Positions 44,547 through 56,202 of a stretch of 64,000 bases of DNA are shown piece after piece (position 1 is the stretch's first letter; each line of letters opens with the position of its first letter). This stretch comes from Rotaria socialis (lineage: Eukaryota; Rotifera; Eurotatoria; Philodinida; Philodinidae): contig CAJNYU010000505.1 of assembly GCA_905331475.1 (NCBI GenBank), positions 62,001 through 126,000 of the forward strand. Direction: 5' to 3'. Under the pieces are notes generated by a model, which did no database searches, had not been told where the DNA came from, and was given only the letters and a program-made list of their open reading frames with translations. The translations under genes and the position numbers were made by a program.

Positions 44547-45527
44547 TTATGCAGGAGTTTCTAAAAGTTGCTTCGATGTTGTCAAACATAAACAACAGTA
44601 ACACCAACAGCAGCAAATGATTAACAGAATAATAGTGAAAAAAGACAAAATGACAAATGTATCTGCTGAGTAATTTTTAATAAGTGTTATTATATAATTA
44701 TTTGCTTCACCTTTTACTGAAATTTGAACTCGTTTTGACGAACGATCAAGTATATCGTTCAGCTGATTTGTAAAACGGATCGATTCAACAACAAAATTCA
44801 TATGATCAAATAAAAAAGCAGTTTCGTTCCATAAATAATTAAATGTGATTTCATCAAAACATTTTTCAGACATACAACTATATACCATTGTGTCATATTC
44901 TAATTTTTTTAAATCGATACTTTCCATTTTAACATCAAATAATTTTGTTGTTATTGATTGATTTGTTGGGCAATCGCTATAACTTAAAATTGTTTTATTA
45001 TGCTTAAAGCCCATGAAATTTGAATATTCAATGATTTTTCCAGAAACAATATGACATCTATTTGATTGAACATTTGATGTTGTTACATTAATAAATTTAT
45101 TTTTCAATGGTTCATAATTAATATCAGCTATCCAATGAATCCATCGATTGACAAATGTTTTATCACATAGATCATCCGATGAACATGTATATTCAATTGT
45201 ACTAATAATTGAATCATTGAATTCAGACAATAAAAACGATGTCTGATAAGTAAATTTATTAACAGTGTAATTTTTATTTTGACTAAATTTAATTGTAACA
45301 TTCCCATCGACTTGATCATGATCAATTAATATTTTAACGTAGCATAAATTATTTTGAATTGTCGAATCCGTTGTTTTATTTGTTAATTTGCCCAATGTAA
45401 AGAATTCCGCAGGTGATATAATTTCATTTCGTGAAATTTTAAATAAACCAGGACTCATGCAAATTAGATTATCAACATGATAAATATTTAAAAAAGTAAT
45501 TAGCAGAATAAAGATGATTTTTACCAT
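44547..45527 (-). CDS. Orphan type I membrane glycoprotein with two related Cys modules
   Basis: A single exon of 326 residues. It has an N-terminal signal peptide (MVKIIFILLITFLNIYHV), a heavily N-glycosylatable ectodomain (many N-x-S/T), one TM helix near 290-312 (FVILSFFTIILLIICCC), then a Cys-dense juxtamembrane stretch (CCWCYCCLC), probably palmitoylated, and a short tail. The ectodomain contains two similar halves. Each has a Cys (LCYVKI / RCHIVS), a beta-rich core, and a closing S-C-x(5)-C-[DF]-[KE]-x-[TI]-F motif followed by NRWIHW or NYLWNE. This resembles a duplicated three-finger-like fold only loosely. Family not recognised; surface receptor or adhesion role is inference. The ORF is intact and uninterrupted. 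Confidence 0.65.
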   Translation of the reverse strand: MVKIIFILLITFLNIYHVDNLICMSPGLFKISRNEIISPAEFFTLGKLTNKTTDSTIQNNLCYVKILIDHDQVDGNVTIKFSQNKNYTVNKFTYQTSFLLSEFNDSIISTIEYTCSSDDLCDKTFVNRWIHWIADINYEPLKNKFINVTTSNVQSNRCHIVSGKIIEYSNFMGFKHNKTILSYSDCPTNQSITTKLFDVKMESIDLKKLEYDTMVYSCMSEKCFDEITFNYLWNETAFLFDHMNFVVESIRFTNQLNDILDRSSKRVQISVKGEANNYIITLIKNYSADTFVILSFFTIILLIICCCWCYCCLCLTTSKQLLETPA

Positions 45528-48187
45528 GATCGTATATGTATCGATTTATACCGAGGATTTCGTATCGTTTGGTTCTTCCTTTGAGTAAGAATGAAAATGT
45601 TAAATGATTCTTTTTGCTCGTTATCAACGAAGAAAGTAAACGACTACCTCGCGTTCTTCAATGTGCATAGATTCTGTATGAAAAAAAATGTTTAATAGCA
45701 TATCTAGAATTGCTATGGCTGATAAAAAGAAGCCATATACAAGATAGAATAAACAAATGAGAACAAAAGTTTCGAGTGTGAGAAATAAAAAAACTCATTG
45801 GAATGTCTTTTATCGAAGTGATAAATTGGCCTCGGATTACGACTTAAAAAAAAAAAGGAAATTTGCATAGGATCATACTTTTATGAAATATAGGATTTTT
45901 TAATACTATTTATAATGATAAATATCATTTTTTTTTAAAACTTTTCTGTTTGAGACTTTTTCAAGATGTGATGTTAGTACATAGATTTGATTCAAATATG
46001 ATCATAAAATATGACTATACGTATTGAATTACTTCGCTTGAAAAACGAAGACGACGGCTAAAATTGAAGAATTTTCAGCATTTTGTTACGATTTTTTTCA
46101 TTGTAGATAGGTAAAATACGAAAAATTATCGAAATATAAAACAAAATAAAGGATTTTTCTGAAATCTAGGTATTTTAAGAATTATTAGCCAAGACCGAGG
46201 CTAGATAATTCCTAAAAAGAAAAGATATGTGTGCCCTGGAAATTTCAAAGGTTAGATTCTTTCTATTTTAAAATGTCATGTTTTTCGAAAAACGTCCAGA
46301 AATAATGCAAATGTGGACGTGAGTGTATCACTTCGGTTTATGCCGATTTACGCTCACCCCACGCCCTTAAGAATATTGGTTAAGGATTTCTTTATCTCTC
46401 TCATATACAATTGATTCATTATTGGTTTTGTTTCGTAATTACGTTTATCTTTACTTCTGATGATATGAAGAAAATATATGAAAATAAGGATCTGATGTTT
46501 TATTCACAATATAAAACAAAGGAGCATTAATAGTTGAAGATAATATTTAAGTGGACTCTAATAGATAGGGAAATATTTGGAATCTACAAATGAAATTCGT
46601 ATTTTCATCAACGCGATATGTAATTTAGAGCTTCTTGTTTAGATTTTATGGAATCAAAATAGAATATAATTAGAAATCGAGTACAATTCTTCTATACGGA
46701 ATCTTTTATCGTGATGATTGAGGTTTGACTTAGTATTTGTTTTTTTTTAACGTCAAGTAATGTGATTGTAGTGGTTGTCAGTTTCGATTAAAGAAGTGAA
46801 TTTAACTTCAACAATACATTTTGAGAGGCTTGCGGCTGTAATTAATTTAACTTGTAACGATTTGAGTTTATTTTAAATTAAAATTGAAAGAGATTTACAT
46901 TTCAAATAAATTTACTGAAATCCTACACATCCAATTTTACCAGTGATCGCTTCTGATTTGATGAGAGAAACCATCTTCTATCCATCGACAAACTATTATT
47001 ATATGGATCAAAATTGTCAGACCAGGACTCGAACTCGATGAACTCTAGTGCTCTGTGAATCTGGTTGCAATTTTTTCTATCATTGAGCATGCGTTGGTGT
47101 AACAAAAAGTATTTAAAATTCTCAACCTAGAGCACTAAGCTGAATGAGTCTTTGGCAAGTGTTTTGCCGAGAAAAATGTTTCACCAGTCAAGCGTAAACC
47201 ATGAAAAACTGGTCGTTGTGGTACTATGTATATTATGTGTCATATGGTCAAGCGGGAAAGATGCAACTCGTCACGTTTTTTTTTGTCTGGCTTTCGTAAT
47301 GAATTGGCAGTACGAAAGCCCGTAACAGAGGTTTCGTAACGGCAGAATCAGGGCTTTCGTAACGAATTTTACACAGCTATCGTAACCGGTTAATCAGGAC
47401 TGTCGTACGATAATTGCTGAAGAAATATAAGTGACAATACAGGGCTATCGTAACGAATTTTACAGAGCTATCGTAACGGCTATTACAAGGCTATCGCACT
47501 TAAAAGTGGCATATGAACAGCTATTATTACAGAGCTTTTTTACAGAAAGAATGTTTATATCCATTATTCTTTGTGAGATGACTATAGTATATAATACCAT
47601 CTTTCAGAACGTCCGCAGCTTTTCAGGTATCCTACCTAACTTACTGTTTAACGTACATTATTCATGTCTTTGCATAGCTATAGATGTCACTGCGTTGCAC
47701 AAGAGCAGTACGTTCTCGGTCAATCTTCAGCGATGTTTATATAGTTGACCGTCTATCCTAGTTTAGCATGCAATTACTGCTCGATTGAGACTGAAACTAT
47801 TATCGATGGCATTTGTATCGTTATGACTAGTGCTATGTATTTTAATGCCGAGGTGAAAATCTCACCGCTCGATTTCGCTGTGTGGTCATGACTAAAAAAT
47901 ATTTATAAAGATACTTTTTGCATCATATATAATCGTCATCATTTAGATATTGATGTTTAATGATAAGAAATGGCACGAAACACAATCGAATATACTGAAA
48001 CATGCATTTTCATTCAAGGTTCTTTCAAAAATAAGTTAACACTGTTATTTCGTAAAGCGTGCGGAGTCAGTAACAAGAGATATTGTGGAAATTTAGATTT
48101 TGCAGTTCGCACAACTCTGGAAAGTACGACGACCAGACACGGAACCGGCCTAGATTTTAGATGACCGATACCAGTTCTATCTATGCA
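45528..48187. other. Intergenic stretch with one tandem repeat
   Basis: No supported gene in about 2.7 kb. It contains a GTG-rich inverted pair (46314-46375: GTGGACGTGAGTG against CGCTCACCCCACG) and the 23-bp tandem repeat listed separately. The minus-strand segment near 47030-47050 carries a B-box-like GTTCGAGTCC, but no cloverleaf can be drawn. Confidence 0.5.
47294..47500. repeat. 23-bp periodic tandem repeat, TCGTAAC core
   Basis: TCGTAAC cores (or one-base variants) begin at 47334, 47357, 47380, 47403, 47448, 47471 and 47494. All are spaced 23 bp except one 45-bp step (two units minus one base). An outlying core lies at 47294. The fuller unit is close to GGCTATCGTAACGAATTTTA. A shorter, more degenerate relative lies at 9129-9350. 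Confidence 0.75.
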
Positions 48188-49703
48188 TTATTCAGTGTTG
48201 TTGGATGCATCAATATTTATAAGTTCGGCAACCATTCGTTCTACTTCATCAGTTGAGAATGAAATACAGGTGTTAACGTCGCGGAAGCGTCGCCGAACGT
48301 GATATATACAGTCAGGGCTCCTAAGTTTCACGTTAGGTGAGTTAGCCATCATGTCACAGAATTCAGGTGCATACTCTCTAGCCAGTAGACACAGAGATTC
48401 GATACCCGACGAGAGGAAATAAATACCTAAGGTTTCGAAAGTAACTCGCATGACGCTCGAACATAATTCGTATTCATGTTTCTTTTTATTCAAATAGTAA
48501 GCTACTGCTGCAGTGCCCCAGACGTGAGCCATTTTGTGTAAAGGTGAAAATTGTTTCGATTGATCTCCATAAAGTTCGAAATCTGCTGCGATATCATTCA
48601 ATAGTTTGAACACGTCTAACTGTCTAGGATCGTCAAAACTGTGACGACCTTTAGCCAGCAAATAAATGTTCAGAGCAACATAGAGCATATTGGCACACTG
48701 TAATGAATTATGTGGTAGAGAATAGGCGTACTTGAAGAGCTGTGCAGCACTTTCCAAGGCAGAATCAAGAACTCGTGCCACGTGTAATACAATTTGACGC
48801 CAGATATGATGACTTTCTTCTTCGTTGACTGCTTGCACCATGTTCAAAAGGCGTACGAAATTGGGCACATTAGAAACTAAAAGCAAGAAGAATGTTAACT
48901 GTTTACAATGCATAATTACACGCATAACCAGTAAAAAAACTGTCAATGAACGATACGACAAATGAAAAGGTTTCGGTCCTCAATTTCTTCTTCTCTATTT
49001 TGGGAACTGGGAGTACTTTTCTAATTCTTACCTTCTCGGAGATTTCTTTGTCGACTGATAATCTCAGCTTGAAATTGAGCACTAAATTCTAATTTCTCTC
49101 CTAGATCTTTCAGTTTCTTAGCTATTTGATGTCTTTCCAAATCAGTTACAGAAATTGTCGGACCGCCTGATCGATTAAGATCTCTATTCGACAGTGTTTG
49201 TGCTTGATCGTATATGCACAAGGCTAGTTGATTAGCTCCAATCGCGTGGGAGGCCTCAGCGGTAATCACTTGAATATTGAAGACTATCTTTTGCTTATGA
49301 TTGTAATCGTGTGTCAAACACATTCGTTGTAAGACTTCGCATAGTTGCTGAACTGAATGTTGATTTGAATGGAGATACATCCATGATTGAAGTCCAGTAT
49401 AACTCTGCAGCGTCCATTCGTCCGGAAATTTGCCAGCCTCGATAACACAACGAGAGAACATATTCAGCAATGTTCTGTTGGAGTTCGCTCTAAAACAGAG
49501 ACTATGAAATCTAAACCACCAGAAAATCATAATTTACATGAAAGTATGCCGTCGTTGACGGGGGTCTGATTCGCTTTGAGTTTCATTCCCTAATAGTGCA
49601 GGTAACAAATTAGAAGTTGATTGTTGTAGGCTTCTAATTCGATCATCAGCGTCAATCGATACATTCAAGTCACTATAGGTTATTAAATCCTGAGACTCAA
49701 CAC
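48188..49703 (-). CDS. Unknown helical protein, 5' end damaged or unresolved
   Basis: Three exons join in phase: 49703-49538, 49489-49032 and 48876-48188 (about 437 residues, 5'-partial). The sequence is almost entirely alpha-helical with repeated amphipathic segments (for instance LCEVLQRMCLTHDYNHKQK, then ANMLYVALNIYLLAKGRHSF). It suggests a helical-repeat scaffold, but I do not recognise a family. No signal peptide or TM. Immediately upstream, a frame rich in acidic residues (QESDIDYNQTEEFESF, 49772-49717) would continue into exon 1 if the A5 run at 49712-49716 had one more base. Further upstream another frame (49962-49756) would need a second indel. Either the gene is a pseudogene at its 5' end, or the sequence has indel errors, or upstream exons were missed. 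Confidence 0.5.
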
Positions 49704-49772
49704 CTAAACGTAAAAAGATTCAAATTCCTCTGTTTGATTATAATCAATATCACTTTCTTGTCGTTGAATTCG

Positions 49773-52268
49773 TCATATCCACTATACTAACATGATTTTC
49801 ACGCCGTGCCATCGTAGGGGAATGTTTCTCGGGTGCAATATCCTCCTGGTTTTGAATAACTAGAATGTAGCAAACATCGAAAAACATTTCGACATTTCTG
49901 ATGCAATTTGCTTCGTTCTTCGGACCAGTAGAAGCAGTAGGGAGTAATAAGAAAAGAACCAATGAAACTAATTTGTGTAGTATTATATCGCACCGTGCCG
50001 TATGTAATTTTCGTTTTTAAAGTGGGTATGTGACAGCTAGCACTCTTCTCATTGAGTCAGATAAAATATTTTCGCTTGTTTGTGCTGAGCTGGAGCCGGT
50101 CGTCGACTCACTTGGATCAGCTTGGCCTAATTAATTAGTAGTATATACATTCAAGGTGTTGTAAACAACTGAGGAATGTAAAACCAAGCTCTTAAGTTCT
50201 GAATCAGTGAATTAGGTCTATGGAAAGATTTCTAATAATTAATATCAAGTGATGAAAAGCTAAATAATTTCCCAATCTGACTTTCTATTGCAATGAGCTA
50301 GTCCATAGACTTGACTCAGGGACACAGAACCTATTCACAGAGAGCCACGCCGTCATCAATTTTAAGCCAGCTTATCCGGTTCATTGAGCGATAAATATGG
50401 TCACATACATATTATCAAGTCTTTTAAAAATAGATAAGGATTCATTAAATTCAATCATTCTTTGCAGCTTTTTTGTTTCATTTGTGCACAATCAAAAAGT
50501 CAATAAAATCCATACACGAGTCAAAATTTACTCATAGCGTGGTGCATCGGGGATCTGTAATTTTGGGTTTGGATGTAGATCGTTTTACCACATCCACACC
50601 AACAATACGTTATAAAGTGTCCAAATGTAGCTTTCAGTGATTTCATCAGATTTGACTGTTCTAAAAGAGGGCGTGCAGTAAAGTGTAAATATAGAAGCAC
50701 ACACCAATACTCTTTTTCTGAGAATAATGCTCAAGGGTGATATCGACGATCGTGATTTTATAAATTTGTTGCCGATCGCTTACAGTCCTTAGTGACGATC
50801 GTATTTATAAACTTTAAAAAAAAAATAATATATTTTTCCACGTGCTGCTCGACACTGTTGAGTTTGTGTTTTTCACTCTTCCTTTCTTTCTCTGCATCGA
50901 ATTATTTTTACGCCCACGACGAAGCGTTTGCATAGGAGAAAAAAGTGTGCGACACAAAGAAAGCAAATGATTCATAGGCACCATAGAATCAGTACGAGCA
51001 CTGTTTTAGTCAAAACTACTAGTCACTTTTTCGCCATGCTTCTTTTATTGACTTTCAAAATAACGAGTCATGCATCATTTGCGGCAGATTAACACGCACC
51101 ACAAATACAAGTGATTATTGATTTTTGTTTTCTAGGATATTATTTACACATGGCATAAGCAAGTATATAATGTCGATACTGACGATAGTTTCGATAGTTT
51201 ATTTTTATTTTTTATAAAACTCACACAGTCATGAAATAACAGAAAAAAACTCGAATTTTATTTCGATACACATGCTATGGGAAATATTTGTAATCATTTT
51301 CTCAGCATTATACCGATTTCTACACTCCATACTAGAATTCATAGATAAAATATGATATATAAAAAAGAACTCTCAATGAAATAATCACGAAAGAATAAAA
51401 TAGGGCTTCTCTATACGAGTCGTTTTCACTCTTTAACGCTTTAATGATGATGAGTTTTTGTTAGGAAAAATCTGCTTGAACCATTTCTCATTTTTGATGC
51501 AGTTTTTCGTGGGTCAACGACATCGTACGTTAGTCTGATGCACATGTCGACTCAAGTTTAAGTTTTCTTGTGATTGAAAAATTACTGATATTTTACTGCA
51601 GCATATCTGCCGATGCATTCGTTCGAGCTTCATATATATATATTCTTTAATGATCAAGGATCACTGTGGTCAATATTCTTGCCATTCACTTCCTTTCCAC
51701 AGTTATTTAACAGAAATTTTGATACGCTGTCCTTTTTTGACCATCACTTTTATTATTGAAATGGTAACTTAGTCATTTAAATATTTGTTTAATTATTTAT
51801 TAATTTAATCTCCACTGTCAAACAATAGAAAATGATTTCGAATCTTCTGTAAGGGTCTGTCATAGTGAAGCAGAATATTGATCTTTGAATCATTGAACAC
51901 ATTTTTTAGATTTATCAAGGTTTCTTCATTTCAGCTAAGGTGATTCTATTGTGTTTGGTGCTCAATCTCGTACGGATTGCTCAGAAAGCTTTTTTCCTTT
52001 AACACAGTATTCTGTCTCGTCTCCCCATTATTAGATGAAGTATGCATTATTGATGTTCTATCGGTTAACATTGGCCAAATTTTGCTGTAATTGAAAACTA
52101 GACAACGATAGAGTCATCTTTGTGCTCTTGTGAACTGAGATTTCGATACTTTCTTTATATTAGCTATTTTCTTGGAATATTTGCAATTGTTTCGTGTGGC
52201 TACACTTGCAACAATACTTTAATTATGCTATCCAGTTTGATTTTAGATATTTCTTTTGCACTTTTAAC
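49773..52268. other. Intergenic stretch, no clear gene
   Basis: About 2.5 kb. A possible exon on the minus strand near 50040-50127 (Ser/Thr-rich, ending DSMRRVLAVTYPL) could belong to the damaged helical-protein gene but cannot be joined. An inverted GT-rich pair (TTTGGATGT...ACATCCACACCAA) lies near 50568-50610. The rest is AT-rich with no named feature. Confidence 0.4.
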
Positions 52269-53267
52269 ATGAGTGTTAGTTCTACTTCATCAACATCGTA
52301 CAGTTCAACGCCTAGCACAACGTTTGACTTGAAAAATGCCAACACATCGGTTATTGAATTAATTTCAGGACAACAAGCCATTGAGGAACTTAAAAAAGCC
52401 GATGATTTTGTCAATAATTTTAGCCAGTTTGATTTAGAATCTCGTTTAAATTTATCTTCACCAACATTAGAAGATTATTTGAAATTTATTGCACAACAAA
52501 TCTTGATTTGGGATGACGAATCAAATCAAGCAATGGCATCATGCATTCAATTCATCAACACAACTTGTCAAGAACGATTGAAATTATTAACATATCCACC
52601 ACGAATTTTTGTTGTATTAACAAATGGCAAAGATGAAAATAATGCTGCATATTGCCGCAACGAAAATATGATTGTAATACCACGAACAATTATTCGCCAT
52701 GAACAGCTGAATAAAACATTTGTTCATGAACTATTTCATATATGGAGTAAATGGAATACAAATTTAATGATTCGTGATGAATTATATGCAAGCATTGGAT
52801 ACAATAAAATACCTACCGCGGCGCCAATCGAACTTCCAACCAGTTTACAGCCGATAAAAATAACTAATCCAGATGCACCTTTTGTGTTGAAATATTATAT
52901 TGAATTAAAAAAACTTGGCGATGAAAATGGGAAAACATACAAATGCACGCCGATTTTGCATGCTTCTCGGACTTTTGATCCGAAATTTTCGACAAATTTT
53001 TTTGCTTATTTAGTGGCAACAACTTTAATATTAGACGATACCACATATAGACCATTAGAACCATTACAATATTTACCATATGCAGAGGCTAGTAATTTTT
53101 ATCATCAAATCGGGAAAAATACAGCCTACATTATACATCCGGAAGAAATTCTAGCAGATAATTTTGTACTATGGATGACGAAAAAAGATCAATCCAGTAG
53201 CTTGGAATCGCCAACTGTTGTCTTGAAGATGGATGAAATTATAACAAACTCATCGAGCTCCTGCTGA
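52269..53267 (+). CDS. Putative zinc metallopeptidase-like protein (HELFH), intron-less
   Basis: A single exon of 332 residues starting at the ATG at 52269; the frame is open upstream from a GTG without an ATG. After a Ser/Thr-rich N-terminus, a helical region precedes a beta-hairpin (RIFVVLTNG). A zinc-binding helix follows, HELFHIW at about 153-159, with the HExxH ligands His153/His157 and catalytic Glu154. A later EEILADNF at about 292-299 fits the gluzincin pattern, in which a Glu (293) followed by Asp (297) provides the third ligand. No signal peptide, so it is probably intracellular. I do not recognise a named family. The size and motif layout recall bacterial and phage gluzincin-like proteins, so horizontal origin is possible but unproven. 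Catalytic residues appear complete. Confidence 0.65.
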   Translation: MSVSSTSSTSYSSTPSTTFDLKNANTSVIELISGQQAIEELKKADDFVNNFSQFDLESRLNLSSPTLEDYLKFIAQQILIWDDESNQAMASCIQFINTTCQERLKLLTYPPRIFVVLTNGKDENNAAYCRNENMIVIPRTIIRHEQLNKTFVHELFHIWSKWNTNLMIRDELYASIGYNKIPTAAPIELPTSLQPIKITNPDAPFVLKYYIELKKLGDENGKTYKCTPILHASRTFDPKFSTNFFAYLVATTLILDDTTYRPLEPLQYLPYAEASNFYHQIGKNTAYIIHPEEILADNFVLWMTKKDQSSSLESPTVVLKMDEIITNSSSSC

Positions 53268-54608
53268 AGTACTACGCTGAGCGTTACACACAATCATGAT
53301 ACTCTCTATACATCCTAGATTTTATCCATATTCATCGCATACTATTCATTATTATTATATTAACCACCTATGATTATATAAATGTAAACCACCTATCTTC
53401 CGATTCGGAGTCGGATGCGTTTCCACTTACGCCACAAGAGCACAATCAAATATTTCACTTCACCAAATTCTCTTTTGCACTACCGTTTCAGAGAATTATA
53501 ACTTTAAACAAAACTATCAGAATTCTGAGAAAAATCCAGTTCACAGGAAACGACGAATAGTTACAATAGAGCTAAACGTAACATTCAGAGCTTAAATTCA
53601 AAAAACAAAAATGGTTAAGTAATTGCCAACAAAAATCTTTTCACTAGTTTCAGAATGCTTATAATCCATGATCTTGAACATATGTTTTTATGTGGATTTG
53701 TAGAGTATTGAGCAAGTTTTCGTTTGATAAAAAGAAGAAATTCAGTCTCGATCACACAATAATAATGGTACAGAAAATATGCTGACAGATACGCCCATTC
53801 TAGAACATATTTCATATTACCGCGAAGATTTTTGCGATACTGTCTTATAAGTTTTTTTTAAATAAAAAGTGATTGGATGGCGTATGGGGATTCTAAGTAC
53901 ATGACAGAGTATCCAGCCATTCGACAGGTGAGTTGTTACACACTCCTTAGCGGATAGCAACTTCCGTGCCCACCGACCTGGTGTCACTACAGCAAACAGA
54001 AACCCATTTTGTCATCACTCCAGTTCTCAGACGAAGTATCCCCACGTGAAACAAGCCAACCACTAAGTATTCTTCGTACTTTTTCTCCGTCTTATTCTGT
54101 TTTGTAATTCATATTGTGCAATAACATTTTGTCGTTTCTTTCAATTCTGTTCTTTATCTTTTGTGGCTGTTTTTCTTGTCAAAAGGGAGATGAAGTCTTA
54201 CCGAATAAAAAAAATTGGTGAGATTTTTACGATAGTTTTTTTTCCATATGAACGCAAATAAATAGAGATTAGTATACATTTTAAAATAAAACTTTAGTTA
54301 GAAGTGAAGTGAGAAGAACTACCTTGAGAACAAATGCAAATGTTACATAAATTAATCTCAATGTATCTGAGAGTAGAATCAAATTTTTATAAATGCTGAT
54401 ATTTAGCATTACTTTCATTTTTCGAAAGAAGCAGAGCAAAGAAATAGAGATGGCGTGTTTGTGTAGTTCAATATGCGTTACAAATCATTCAATTAGACAA
54501 CCACTAGAAACATCAGGATCGATTTTTTCGATGAATCTTGATACTAATCTTCGTCAGAATATTTCCTAGAATCGTTTGACAAATCACGGCAATATAATCG
54601 AATCTCTG
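53268..54608. other. Intergenic stretch, no gene
   Basis: A GGAGTCGGA-type low-complexity segment lies near 53401-53416. AATAAA-like signals for the peptidase-like gene are not obvious within 150 bp of the stop. No exons recognised. Confidence 0.4.
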
Positions 54609-55291
54609 AACTTTGGTCGACAGTAAAAATGCCAACAATAAAAATGTCAACAGTAAAAATGTCGACAGTAAAATGTTGAAAAAACGAAAAAGTAAAAATA
54701 TCGAAAACTGAGTAGGTATTCATGAAAAATGTCGTGTTCAGAATTGATTCATTATTAAAAGAGGTTGTACCTTATTCGAAGTAATGAAATTTAAATCACT
54801 GTTGATGTTGCGTGTCGACTCCGTGGCGGCTTCCATATGTATATTTATCACTCGAATAATGAATAATGGAAGAATAATTTTCTTATTCTTTTCTATTACA
54901 TTGTACTAAGTGACCAATGTCTGATAGACCAATGATAGATTTAAATGAACATAAGTCGCTATCGATCCTACAAGTAGTGACGGATTCAGAAAATCTGTTA
55001 GGGGGTGACGCTCCTGACCAAAAAACGGTTTTTCAAGTCTAGTTGAGACAGAACGACTATTTTCTGTTTCATTTCTGCTGGAGAAAATCGAAAACGTTTC
55101 TTAAGGGGGGTGGCGATGGCCGGGTATCCTAACTGGTAGATCCCCCACTGCCTACAATAATAACATATTCATCGAATATCTTTCAAAACACTCCTTCTTT
55201 TAGATTTTTTAATTTTATTTTTATAAATTTCTTTCGATATTTTTAACTGTCGACATTTTTACTGACGACATTTTTTCTGTCGACCAAAGTT
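54609..55291. mobile_element. 683-bp TIR element with subterminal GTCGACAGTAAAAAT repeats
   Basis: The ends are AACTTTGGTCGACAGTAAAA (left) and the near-perfect inverse ...TTTTCTGTCGACCAAAGTT (right). Inside each end the block GT(C/T)RACAGTAAAAATG is repeated (at least four copies on the left near 54612-54675, two to three on the right near 55244-55285). No coding sequence. The body contains a GGGGGTGACGCTCC-type GC-rich segment near 55000 and another near 55105-55160. This is a MITE-like non-autonomous DNA element; the target-site duplication is unclear. Confidence 0.65.
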
Positions 55292-55422
55292 GAGTTTACC
55301 ATATAGTCAAAATACTGTGAATTTCATTGATTTTTCGCTTTCAATTTTAATTCAACATAATTGATCAATCAGAAACGACTGACAAAAGAGAGTCACCATT
55401 TACATTTGTGAAAATAAAAGGT

Positions 55423-56202
55423 TCATTTATTTCGCTTTCGTAATTTCTTTTTCTGTCGTGGTGTGTTAGCAGGAGCTTCTGTATCGACTGCAAGCGATTG
55501 TTGACTTATCCGTGGTTGTCTTCTAGGTGCACCAAATAATCGAATACAGATATCGACGAGATCGGGCATATTTATATTCGGTTGAAACATGCCGGTTCCT
55601 TGTGGGAACATACGCTGCATCTCGTCTAATTGTCCTGGTGGAACTAGCTTTGGTAGAAAAAATACTAAAACAATTCCTAGAACTATTGGAATAATGGCCG
55701 GATTGAAGATAATGTCAGCCCAGTTAGTAGCTTCACGTTTTTGAAAATAATTTGGTTCGGTGTACGTATTGAAATGGAGTGGGTATTTCACTGAAACAAC
55801 TTCCTGTGGTCGAAGGCGATTAACTTTACGCGCACGAATTTTCCCATTAGTATTTATATCAACACGTACTGGCTTGAAATCATATTGTGGTGAACTAACT
55901 GAAACTTCATATGAACCACTTGGTACACCTGAATAACAAGAAGATCAAATATCAGAAGTTCTTAAATTCCGTGGATGAGACAGCCTACCTGATATGACAA
56001 AAGTGCCATCGACTCGAGGAATACCGACATATTCACCTTGGTTAACCAGAATACGTGTATCGGCTAGGGCATTGCCACCAGGTGGGGAAACTATTTGCCC
56101 TTCAATTTTATATGAACCAAGTTTATTACTTGAACTCATCGCTGACACAGTCATGATTAATATCAGAAGAGGCTGATACCATATGATTACATTTTCTGCC
56201 AT
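55423..56202 (-). CDS. EMC7: ER membrane protein complex subunit 7
   Basis: EMC7 is a single-pass subunit of the EMC insertase, with a beta-sandwich domain in the ER lumen. Two exons, 56202-55989 and 55928-55423, join in phase 1 to give 239 residues (vertebrate EMC7 about 242). Features are a signal peptide (residues 1 to about 28), a lumenal carboxypeptidase-regulatory-like domain (YKIEGQI, RVDGTFVISGVPSGSYEVSV, FKPVRVDI), the FQKREATNWADIIFNP segment before the TM, a TM helix (IIPIVLGIVLVFFLPKL), and a cytosolic tail ending in a basic KKKLRKRNK. The conserved LPD-like segment (MPDLVDICIRLF) is present. The ATG at 56202 gives the signal peptide; the longer frame starts at a non-ATG codon. 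Intact. Confidence 0.93.

Noticed and set aside
47020..47105. Possible tRNA or tRNA-derived SINE on the minus strand
   Set aside because: A B-box-like GTTCGAGTCC is present but there is no acceptor stem, no matching A box and no second copy in the window.
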